In this document: positions 56,486 to 64,000 of the stretch, one piece after another
How the letters are laid out: every line of letters starts with the position of its first letter
Numbering within the stretch: position 1 is the first letter of the stretch
Source: Prostheceraeus crozeri
Taxonomy: Eukaryota > Platyhelminthes > Polycladida > Euryleptidae
Assembly (NCBI GenBank): GCA_907163375.1
Contig: CAJQUW010016191.1
Span: 1-64,000 of the forward strand
Length of the DNA stretch: 64,000 bases
Direction of reading: 5' to 3'
The notes under the pieces: generated by a model
Seen by the model: the letters and a program-made list of their open reading frames with translations, nothing else
Database searches by the model: none
What the model was told of the DNA's origin: nothing
Position numbers and translations under genes: made by a program

Positions 56486-57874
56486 TTAAGTTTTATTATA
56501 TAACGTTTTATCAAAAGATAATTTAAATTTATTTTCACTAACTATTGATTCTTCATCATCATCATCAATTGATTCTTCATCATCATCATAAATTGATTCT
56601 TCGACATCATAAATTACATTTTTTGGTATAGGATGCCATTCCCTGATAGGATACCATTCCCTGATGGGAATATCTAATTCTAAATTATATTGATTATTTG
56701 ATAATGATATAATAGAGAAAAATATTGGTCTTTGATCTCTTTTGGAAAATTTAATAACACCATAATCTGAATCACTTTTAGTTTTTATTAAAGATGATAA
56801 AATTTTAAATTGATTAAATGTAAATCCTAATTTAAATTTTGTAGACCCGACACATAGTTGTCTAACAGTATCTTCAACTATACCATCATTATTATTTTCA
56901 ATTGTAAGAAAATGAAATTTAGATAAATTTTGATTATATGTAGTATTAATATCATGTACATCAGTATGAGATATAAATTTTTCTTCACTTAAATTTTTAT
57001 AATTACTAATATTTTTATAATCTTTTTTACTATTTACACCTTTTTCAGATGTTTCAGAATCATCATCTATGTTATCATTATCTATATTATTATCATCATT
57101 ATTATTATAAGATTCTTTAAGATCGGGCAAAGCCCTAGAACCTTCGGTTCGTTTATTATGATTATGATTATGGTCATTGTTAATAGTATAAGGTGTAGTC
57201 CATATATAAATTTTCTCTTGTTGAGCTAAACCATTTATGTAAGATTTTAACAAATTAATATTTAAGTTTGAATATAATCCTATATAAGTATCATCATCAT
57301 ATCTTTGCGGCATTTCTAATGTTTCTTGTTTATAAATTGTATCTCTATAATAAACTTGACATAATAATTCTTCGTTATGCTTTTTACTCTCGATATGAAT
57401 ATTATATTGGTTTTGCTCATCAACAAATAAACTTATTTTTTCTTTGGAAAAAGATTTTAATTTTGTAACTAATTCTTTAATATTGATATAATTAATAATT
57501 TTAGTTTCTATCCAATCAGTATTACTAATTGGTAATACTGCTCTAATAAAACCATAAACATTATTATGACCTATTATAACCATATTTTCTTTATTTAATT
57601 CAACATAAGCTACATCATTATATTTACTTACAATATCCATAAATTTTATAAATGGATCCCCTGGAAATAAACAATAGTTAGTTTCTATAGAAGGTAAACC
57701 TTTTGTTTGTTCTCTAAATATTTCGGCTTGTAATTCAAATAAAATATTTACATCTATACATGGATTATTATTAATATTATCAAAACATTTATTTTCAAAT
57801 CCCGTTGATCTCGTCAAATAAGAAGAACAGGATGATGTGGGCGAATATAATTTTTTTAAATTTGCTTTTTCCAT
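56486..57874 (-). CDS. Acidic Asn/Asp-rich protein, possible sliding-clamp-like fold, copy B
   Basis: Start at 57874 (MEKANLKKLYSP), since a T/A-tract motif lies just upstream; the open frame extends further to 57982 only through A-rich sequence. 462 codons, intact. Residues 70-240 contain two similar halves with alternating hydrophobic pattern (PFIKFMDIVSKYNDVAYVEL, VIIGHNNVYGFIRAVLP), then a disordered Asn/Asp/His-rich linker with a GC-rich hairpin insert (57125-57150), and a second globular part (KFHFLTIENNND, FKLGFTFNQFKILSSLIK) with a DDDEESI repeat tail. The pattern recalls PCNA-type clamps (two-domain repeats separated by a connector), which would fit beside a polymerase, but I have no diagnostic motif. 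Absent from copy A. Confidence 0.5.
   Translation of the reverse strand: MEKANLKKLYSPTSSCSSYLTRSTGFENKCFDNINNNPCIDVNILFELQAEIFREQTKGLPSIETNYCLFPGDPFIKFMDIVSKYNDVAYVELNKENMVIIGHNNVYGFIRAVLPISNTDWIETKIINYINIKELVTKLKSFSKEKISLFVDEQNQYNIHIESKKHNEELLCQVYYRDTIYKQETLEMPQRYDDDTYIGLYSNLNINLLKSYINGLAQQEKIYIWTTPYTINNDHNHNHNKRTEGSRALPDLKESYNNNDDNNIDNDNIDDDSETSEKGVNSKKDYKNISNYKNLSEEKFISHTDVHDINTTYNQNLSKFHFLTIENNNDGIVEDTVRQLCVGSTKFKLGFTFNQFKILSSLIKTKSDSDYGVIKFSKRDQRPIFFSIISLSNNQYNLELDIPIREWYPIREWHPIPKNVIYDVEESIYDDDEESIDDDDEESIVSENKFKLSFDKTLYNKT
57125..57150. repeat. Two adjacent GC-rich hairpins in coding sequence
   Basis: CGGGCAAAGCCC (57124-57135) and GAACCTTCGGTTC (57138-57150) inserted in the Asn/Asp-rich linker; encodes KRTEGSRALPDL, out of character with the surroundings. 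Confidence 0.8.
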
Positions 57875-57951
57875 TTTTTTTATTTTTATTAGAAAAAAAG
57901 TTATTTTTTTAATTTTTATTAGAAAAAATTTATTTTTTTTATTGTTAAAAA
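57875..57951. promoter_or_regulatory. Divergent start-proximal T/A-tract motifs
   Basis: Two or three copies of TTTTTATTAGAAAAAA lie between the divergent ATGs of the acidic-protein gene (57874, minus) and the fibre-like gene (57952, plus); the + proximal one reads TATTTTTTTTATTGTTAAAA. The spacing has expanded from 17 bp at the equivalent divergent junction in copy A. Confidence 0.55.
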
Positions 57952-58844
57952 ATGATATTACCAAATGTTGGTGGAGATGCATGTATCCCGAATAATCGTG
58001 AATCAGAAATATAAATGGAAAATTATATCATGAAAACTGGAGACATTTTATCTGGTCCATTGCATCTTTCTATTCTTCCGCAACAAAATACAGAGTCAAC
58101 AAATAAACAATATGTTGTCTACACAAATCAATGACTTAAAAGAAAAATATATAAACGATGTTTTGGTTCCACTGATGAGTGAATTAAAGTTGCTTAAACT
58201 TAATGACAAATCATTAAACGAAAAATTATTAAAACTTGATGAAAAGGATAGAGAGCTAGAAGCAGATATAGCAAAACTTTTTAAAAAGATTTCAGAACAA
58301 TCAAAAATTTTAATATTACTTTCTATAAATTTAAAATCTGCAGTCATTAAAAATAAACATCAGATAAAATTATTGAAAGAACAATTAGAAGATGAAATAG
58401 AAAAACTTCCTGAAAGAATTAAAAAAAATTTAAAGCAGTTACAAACTACATTCCAGAAAAGTAAGTGTTGATGAACTAAGTTCTAAAATTACTCAACAAA
58501 TGAAAAAGATGAATAGAATAATTAATGAAGTAAACTCGCTTAATCAAAAAGTTGATAAAATGAAAACTCTTAAAATCAATTTAGAAAATGAATTAAAGAA
58601 AAATTTACAAGAAAACTCTAAAGAAAATAAAGAACAGTTAGATTCTGTTAAAAGACAATTAGATGTTATTAAAATTAAGTTAAACGCTCTTAAAGTGGCG
58701 TTGAAGATGAATCAGGAGAAAATGCAAGTTAATAGAAAAGAAATTAAAGTACATCACACGCTGCTTGACGCGATAGATAAAGTGCAACGGAAAATTAATA
58801 AAGTTATCACGAAGTTGTTGGACATTCACACACGTAAATCTTAA
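57952..58844 (+). pseudogene. Fibre-like coiled-coil protein, copy B (broken)
   Basis: Starts MILPNVGGDACIP, TAA at 58012-58014, then MKTGDILSGPLHLSILPQQN and TNKQYV, a frameshift near 58113, a long Leu/Lys/Glu coiled coil (58112-58471), another shift near 58460 and the rest of the coiled coil to 58842. Same architecture as 4798-5536: a GD-x-L-x-GPL...NK-x-YV base motif plus rod. The stops in the leader are at different codons in the two copies, so they arose independently, or translation starts at the internal MKTGD. Confidence 0.6.
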
Positions 58845-58967
58845 CGTAAATATTTTTCCCAAAAGTCAAATTTATTCCTAAAAAATGCCTAAAAATTCCT
58901 AAAAATAATTTATAAGCACAATCTTAAACATTTTGCTACAAATCAAAGAATTGCTCATGAACCACGT

Positions 58968-59432
58968 ATGAATCCTGTTTATCATTATGATAATAGAGAA
59001 ACAGTTCACACGGAGGGAGCTGGCATCTTTTCTGGTATTGGAAGTATCGTTAACTTAATTAAAAATGATAAAGATTTGATTACATCTGCTGCAAAAGGAG
59101 CAGCTGCTACAGGTAGTACAGCTATTGCAATATCAAATGCTGTTAAATCTCAAAACGAATTAAAACAACTAGAAGCTATTCGTAAACTTAAGAATGATTC
59201 TGAAGAACTAAAAAATTTAAAAAAACTTTCAGAGGAAACAAAAAACAAAATTGCTAACATAGCTGTGGGGGATGAAACCTTGAGGAGCGGAGCTCCGTCT
59301 GATAGTAAACATAAGAAGAAATCAGGCATAGCCATAAAACGTTCAATTGAAGAAATAGGAGGTAATGGTGTTAATAGCAACCTTCGGTCTAACCAGCAAA
59401 GCTGTAGCGGAGCTGGTCTAGCAAAATTCTAA
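58968..59432 (+). CDS. Small amphipathic-helix virion-type protein, copy B
   Basis: 154 codons, intact, MNPVYHYDNRETVHTEGAGI start. Same amphipathic Gly/Ala segment as 6982-7347, then a charged helix. Its C-terminal part is longer because of GC-rich inserts: LRSGAPSD around hairpin 59284-59296 and NLRSNQQSCSGAG around 59380-59422, ending GLAKF like copy A (SLAKF). A shorter ATG ten bases upstream leads to a stop after four codons. Confidence 0.65.
   Translation: MNPVYHYDNRETVHTEGAGIFSGIGSIVNLIKNDKDLITSAAKGAAATGSTAIAISNAVKSQNELKQLEAIRKLKNDSEELKNLKKLSEETKNKIANIAVGDETLRSGAPSDSKHKKKSGIAIKRSIEEIGGNGVNSNLRSNQQSCSGAGLAKF
59284..59422. repeat. GC-rich hairpin inserts in the small virion gene
   Basis: GGAGCGGAGCTCC at 59284-59296, and ACCTTCGGTCT with CAGCAAAGCTG and AGCGGAGCT near 59382-59420. 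Copy A lacks both. Confidence 0.75.
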
Positions 59433-59439
59433 AATTTTT

Positions 59440-59575
59440 TTAATAAAATTTTTTTAGTAAAATTTTTTTAGCAACATTTTTTTTAGTAAAATTATTTTAG
59501 GAAAATTTTTTACTAAAGGTTTTTTAGTAAAATTTTTTTAGTAAATTTTTTTAGTAAAATTTTTTCTGTGTGTGA
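59440..59575. repeat. TTTTTTTAGTAAAA tandem array
   Basis: About nine imperfect 14-bp units in front of the capsid gene. The units resemble the T/A-tract start motif itself. Confidence 0.8.
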
Positions 59576-59590
59576 GAAAAAACAAAAAGT

Positions 59591-59609
59591 CAAATTATTT
59601 TTTATAAAA
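59591..59609 (+). promoter_or_regulatory. Start-proximal T/A-tract motif (capsid)
   Basis: CAAATTATTTTTTATAAAA directly precedes the capsid ATG at 59610. Confidence 0.5.
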
Positions 59610-60944
59610 ATGTCTTCGCTTATCGAAAATAAATTTGAATTAGATAAACCACCAGGTGTTAGTTATAATCAAAAAAAGAATGACTATATAAGAATTGCTA
59701 TGAATCCCGGATCTTCTAGTAGAGTAAATACTGGAGGAGATTTAATTTTTGAAGTTGATAATCAACAAAGTTATATATATCTACCTGATTCATTTTTACA
59801 CTGTGAATATTCTTTATATAGTGATGCTAATTTTACAACACCATTACCAGAAACCGATAATATTGCACTAGAGAATAATTTCTTTCCAAGATTATTTACA
59901 CAAATGCGTTTAGATGTTGCAACTCAAAATATAGAAACAATAAGTGATTCTCCAGGTGTAATTGATACAATGCTTAGATTTGTAACAATTGGTGAAAATA
60001 ATAAAAAGTATGAAATCGAAGGTTGGTTTCCTGATACTAATGATGGTATAATTGTTGATGATTTAACTCACGCTGGAACAGATGCCGCAGGAATTGCGAA
60101 AGATGTAGAAAATATTGCAAACCATTTAAATAAAACAAACAATAGTGCATATAAAGAAAGACGTGAATTTAACAAGAAAAGTAAACAGACAGTAAATTAG
60201 TCATTGTCTCCATTATTCGGATATTTAGATTATGATAAAATATCATATCAATTAAAATTTAAATTAATAATTCATCGCAGAGAAAATAATGAATTAATCT
60301 TTTTTGGTAAGACTGGAAAAAAAGCATATTTAAAAATTGATAGACTTGAATGGTGGATTAAGCATATTACTCCTAGTTTAGAGATTGAAACAGCTATTGC
60401 AAAAAGATTAAATACTAACAAACCAATTCCAGTAAATTTTCTAAAGCGTACTGCTAGTTCAGTAACTTTTTCCGAACAAAGATTTAACTGGCATTTTACT
60501 AGAACTGCGAATACTCCAAGATATTTATTACTAACTTTTCAAAGAAATAATTCTCCAAGTTTTGATAAGAACAATAATCTTTTTCATATTAATACAATTC
60601 GAAGTTTACAAGTTTCATTAAATCAAACCCGATATCCAATTGATCCATTAAGATTCGATGATACCAATAATCAATTTATGGAAGGATATGATTCTTATAG
60701 AAATCTTTGTATAGAATTTGGAGTTGAACCACAATTAACTCCTGGAGATTGGAGACATTTATATCCTGTTTTCTGTTTCGATTTAAGTGCACAATCTAAA
60801 GATATTATCAAGACTGGTTGTGATGTAACAATTAATATTGAAAAGAAAGATTCCACAACTTCATTGATGGCTTATGGTTTATTGCTAGAAGATGTAAAAT
60901 ATTCTATTGAAATTCTTAATGGAAAGATGGCTAGGATAGGCTAA
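59610..60944 (+). pseudogene. Major capsid protein (double jelly-roll type), copy B (one stop)
   Basis: ATG at 59610 (MSSLIENKFELDKPPG). One TAG at 60198-60200 in place of the Trp codon of copy A; otherwise open for 445 codons. N-terminal jelly roll with RIAMNPGSSSRVNTGGD and QMRLDVATQNIETISDSPG, second jelly roll from LFGYLDYDKISYQLKFKL, and the conserved C-terminal LYPVFCFDLSAQSKD. In the Polinton/adenovirus lineage this protein trimerises into hexon-like capsomers. Only one substitution separates it from an open frame. Confidence 0.82.
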
Positions 60945-60954
60945 AGCCCAAGAC

Positions 60955-61170
60955 TTCGTCGATTAATTAGTTTTTTTTGATAACTTAAAATTTTCATAAC
61001 TAGAATAGATTAAAAAATTTTTCATAACTTAAAATTTTTTCATAACTAGAATAGATTCAAAATTTTTTGATAACTTAAAATTTTCGTAACTAGAATAGAT
61101 TAAAAATTTTTGGTAACTTAAAATTTTTTCATAACTAGAATAGATTAAAAATTTTTCCTAACTTAAAATT
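60955..61170. repeat. About 41-bp tandem repeats
   Basis: Five units of AACTTAAAATTTTTTCATAA + CTAGAATAGATTAAAAATTT between the capsid and hydrophobic-protein genes. Confidence 0.9.
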
Positions 61171-61182
61171 TTTTTATTAAAA
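61169..61182 (+). promoter_or_regulatory. Start-proximal T/A-tract motif
   Basis: TTTTTTTATTAAAA directly before the ATG at 61183; same gene and motif as 7484-7498. Confidence 0.55.
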
Positions 61183-61664
61183 ATGTCGCAAGCGAAAAGT
61201 AATAATAATAAAACTGTTGAATTAAAATTACGTAACATTGCTGACAAAAATAAACCTAAAACTGTTACGATTAATAAAAAAAGTATTACATAAGTAAACC
61301 AATGATAGAGAATATTCAATTACAAGAAGAAAAGAATGGTGGAATTCTCCCATTAATTCCACTATTAATAGGTGGCATAGCAGCAGCAGGAAGTGTTGCA
61401 GGTGGAACAGCTGGTATTGTCCAAGCAGTAAATAAAAATAAATCAGAGAAGGCAGCATTAGAAGAACAAAAACGTCATGATAGAGAGTTAGAGAAAGTTG
61501 CTAGTGGTGACGGAATAGTAGATAATTTTATTAGTAAACTAACTTTAGTTGATGAAGGAAAACGAGTTCTTAAAAATATTCTCCGCAATGTTGATGATTT
61601 AATTGAAATTAAAGAAACTAAAGATGGTTCTGGAATATATCTAAGTCCTAGTATGATAAGGTAA
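61183..61664 (+). pseudogene. Glycine-rich hydrophobic virion-type protein (pX-like), copy B (frameshift)
   Basis: Counterpart of 7499-7972. The frame from 61183 stops at 61290-61292 after a one-base loss in an A run near 61282; the remaining frame from 61302 reads GGILPLIPLLIGGIAAAGSV and AGGTAGIVQAVNKNKSEKAA to DGSGIYLSPSMIR. Confidence 0.75.
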
Positions 61665-61686
61665 AACATTTATTTTATCTTTTAAA

Positions 61687-62997
61687 ATGAATTCTACAAA
61701 TTCCGAACATTTAATTAAATTAAAAATTTCTAATTTAGATTTTTTAAATTATCTCTTAAAAGTACATAAAACCTCAAATTGTAAAATTTATGAAGGTAAC
61801 GATATACAAAAAACATTAGAAAACTTTCCTGCATTTATTTGGAGTAAATATTCGAAAGAAAAATATCTTCCTGGTCATTCATATACCGGTCCAGGAACTC
61901 GATTAGATATAAGACTAGATGAGAATAATAATCCAAAACCAGGTGAGGAACCAATAAATAGAGTAGTCGCCGCAGCTTACAGGCATGATTTGGCTTATCG
62001 AAATCATGACCTAAGTTCTCGACATTTAGCTGATAAGAAGATGATTCAAGAATTAGATAGTATTCAAAATCCTACATTTAGAGAAAAAATTGAAAGAATG
62101 TTTGTTAAGAAAGCTTTACAAGCTAAAATATTATTCGGTCAGGGTTTAAGTGAAACGACAGCAAAGCTGTCTGAGAGCAACGCTCGAACCTACGCGTCTG
62201 AAATTCATAAAGAATACAGAAGGCCTAAATATTTATTGAAAGTAAAAGTATTTAATAAAGATGATATTTGGAGTGCTGATCTTATTCATATGCCGAATGA
62301 AAGGGACTACAAATACGCATTGACCGTTATAGATTTATATACACGATACGCTTGGGTAAAGCCTTTAAAAAATAAAAGTGGTCTGTCAGTTAAATATGCG
62401 TTTGAAGAAATCTTTAAAGAAAGTAATAGAAAGCCTAAAAAATTGTTTGTTGATAAAGGGTCGGAATTTTATAACCGAAACGTTCAGCCACTATTTGAAA
62501 CTGTGTATTCAATTGAAAATGCAGGGAAGGCCGTAGTGATAGAAAGATTCAATCGGACGTTAAAAAATAAATTATTGAAGTAATTTACTGAGCAAAGAAA
62601 TCAGAAATGGTTGAAGATATTACCAGGAATTGTAGAAGAGTACAATAATAAAGTTCATTCTGGTATTGAAGAAACCCCAAAGAATGCTTCTGACGACCCT
62701 GATTTAATCCGAAAGAAAATATTCGAGAATAATTATTCGAACGAAAATAATAATTTGAATGAGAGTAATCCGAATTTGCAGAAACGTAAACCGAAATTTA
62801 AAATTGGTGATAGAGTTAGAATATTTAAGTATAAGAATAAATTTGAAAAAGGCTTTGTTGGCTACTGGACTAAAGAAATATTTGAAGTTTGTGAAATAAA
62901 CCAAACTTATCCGATTACTTATGAAATTAAAGATTTAGATAATGAGGATATCAGAGGCCGATTTTATGAAAACGAATTACAACGAAGTGATTTTTAA
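61687..62997 (+). pseudogene. PLA2-integrase fusion, copy B (one stop)
   Basis: Residues about 45-125: PLA2 with Ca loop YTGPGT and catalytic YRHDLAYR (61981-62000). A hairpin-containing insert (62158-62184) follows. From about residue 175: integrase with IHKEYRRPKYLLKV, first Asp in WSADLIHM, second in VDKGSEF, Glu in VIERFNR. A TAA at 62581-62583 interrupts just after the catalytic Glu; after it the frame continues through NKVHSGIEETP to the C-terminal SH3/chromo-like part (FKIGDRVRIFKYKNKFEKG). 437 codons in total. No N-terminal zinc domain is seen; the PLA2 occupies that place. Confidence 0.9.
62158..62184. repeat. Two GC-rich hairpins between PLA2 and integrase domains
   Basis: ACAGCAAAGCTGT (62158-62170) and GAGCAACGCTC (62174-62184). 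Copy A lacks this insert, having GIDPSANETYASE across the junction instead. Confidence 0.8.
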
Positions 62998-63025
62998 TTA
63001 TCATTATCATTATTTATTATTGGAA

Positions 63026-63501
63026 CTATTGTTTCGGGAATGAAAATCTCTTGTTCAATTCTAACATAATATCTAGAAATGGTACTCCTTTTTGTAATTT
63101 CAATAAAACATAAAGACATAATTGACCACAATAAGTAGTTCCCGGTTTTTGAATTTGAAATGTATTATAAGTTCCATTGCCAAGTAATTTTTTGACTTCG
63201 TTTGTTGGAGGCAATCCATAAGAGTCGAACCAATAGTTCTCAGCCTCTGGGCGGTCGAAATAGTAATTATCTCGATTTTTATTAAAGATACCTGCAGACC
63301 AATGTACACCTTTTTCATCTGACGTATGAAGATTTGTTATGAAATTTATAGTTATTGTTAGCTTATTTTTTATGAATTGTAATTCGTCTCTCATTAGAAC
63401 ATGAAAATTCTTTATTCCCAATTGATTTGCGATTTTCTTTAAGCGAAATTCGTTGTTGTTTGTGTTCCATATAATTTTTAAAACTGATTTATGTTGCTCA
63501 T
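63026..63501 (-). pseudogene. Adenain-like cysteine protease, copy B (broken N-terminus)
   Basis: ATG at 63501. A TAA follows after seven codons (TTA in copy A), and a one-base deletion lies near 63440. From 63421 the frame is open: His region GVHWSAGIFNK, YWFDSYGLPPTNEV, and nucleophile region TTYCGQLCLYVLLKL. The His, acidic and Cys triad expected for capsid-maturation proteases is present. Converges on the integrase gene with 28 bp between. Confidence 0.85.
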
Positions 63502-64000
63502 TTTATAATAAAAAATTTCTTATAGGGACCCCTAGATTAAAAAAATGTCCCATAATGATGACTTTCCGTTCTACTTATTCGATTTTTGAAATGATTATAT
63601 TATAATTATTCTAATCTATATTGTTTTACATATTTCCATTTTCTTCATGAACTTCATTTGTTAATATGTTTCATCGTTAAAATGATTGTTTAAAATTGCC
63701 ATAACAACTAACCCGCATATCGGCGTTTATGCGTTCTGAGTTCACAAGAAGAATTTTATTGTCATTTGCTTTTATTGTCAATGCACTCTTATGTGCTAAA
63801 TCTATTCATGTCTTCACAATGGGAAGTACTTTACTACCCGTATGTGTTTGGCAAACGCTAAATGAATTTTGCAAATCGATTTCTAAAACGGAATTTGAAA
63901 ACAAACTTTGAAAACAGACTTTGAAAATAGATTTTGAAAACAGATTCTGAAAATAATTTACGTAGGGGCAAATTGAAATGTCAAAACTTTACGCACGCGT
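63502..64000. other. Right flank of copy B, no gene supported
   Basis: After a T/A-tract motif next to the protease start (63502-63518) the sequence is AT-rich without a recognised gene. Near 63885-63955 there are four units of ACTTTGAAAACAGA. No terminal hairpin is seen before the window ends. Confidence 0.6.

Larger units (their letters stand above)
47421..64000. mobile_element. Maverick/Polinton (adintovirus-like) provirus, copy B
   Basis: Left end at the hairpin 47425-47490. Gene order: membrane protein, conserved coiled-coil protein, penton-type protein, packaging ATPase, small conserved protein, DNA polymerase with intein, acidic protein (-), fibre-like protein, helical virion protein, major capsid protein, hydrophobic virion protein, PLA2-integrase, protease (-). 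Right end not seen: no inverted hairpin appears before 64000, so it is either further right or lost; recognisable genes stop at 63501. Nearly every core gene is interrupted, usually once or twice, which points to decay without selection after insertion. Confidence 0.93.

Overview
The window is animal nuclear DNA, AT-rich, with interrupted genes, GT-AG introns and dense layers of mobile DNA. The repeated string TAGGCCTA (near 15706, 21829, 25343, 35284, 42799), which I associate with aquatic invertebrate genomes, and the mix of Maverick, Harbinger, hAT, mariner, piggyBac, Crypton-like, LINE and SINE remnants suggest a marine invertebrate, perhaps a deuterostome. The species is not identifiable from what I can see.

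Layout. 1-11654 is copy A of a Maverick/Polinton (adintovirus-like) integrated virus. 14767-45740 is a multi-exon host gene on the + strand encoding a calponin-homology (CH) domain, a filamin-type Ig repeat and a long Ser/Arg-rich tail; seven internal exons and a last exon join with consistent splice phases. Its introns hold a piggyBac remnant, a terminal-inverted-repeat (TIR) element with a LINE fragment inside, a non-autonomous hAT with 8-bp target duplications, a mariner fragment, a tRNA-type SINE and, in the last 13.5-kb intron, three large nested DNA transposons. 47421 to about 63501 is copy B of the same Maverick family.

The Maverick copies encode a protein-primed family B DNA polymerase with an intein, an A32/FtsK-type packaging ATPase (copy B only), a penton-type minor capsid protein (copy B only), a double-jelly-roll-type major capsid protein, an adenain-like protease, a phospholipase A2 domain fused to a retroviral-type integrase, a fibre-like coiled-coil protein, small hydrophobic virion-type proteins and a membrane protein. 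Together these would replicate the DNA by protein priming, package it into an icosahedral capsid, mature the capsid by proteolysis, and integrate. Both copies are dead: almost every long gene carries stops or frameshifts. The two copies share most genes but differ in arrangement: the polymerase block and a capsid block are inverted in A relative to B, and A has a zinc-finger gene where B has an unrelated acidic protein gene.

Most unusual signals: (1) a pol-c-site intein with a LAGLIDADG endonuclease, still open in copy B while the polymerase around it is broken; (2) a scattered family of short GC-rich hairpins inserted in and between viral genes and at the element tips; (3) a T-tract/A-tract motif abutting many viral start codons, including one 17-bp divergent copy; (4) the PLA2-integrase fusion in both copies; (5) a Crypton-like tyrosine recombinase remnant inside a 6.6-kb element with 696-bp inverted arms.
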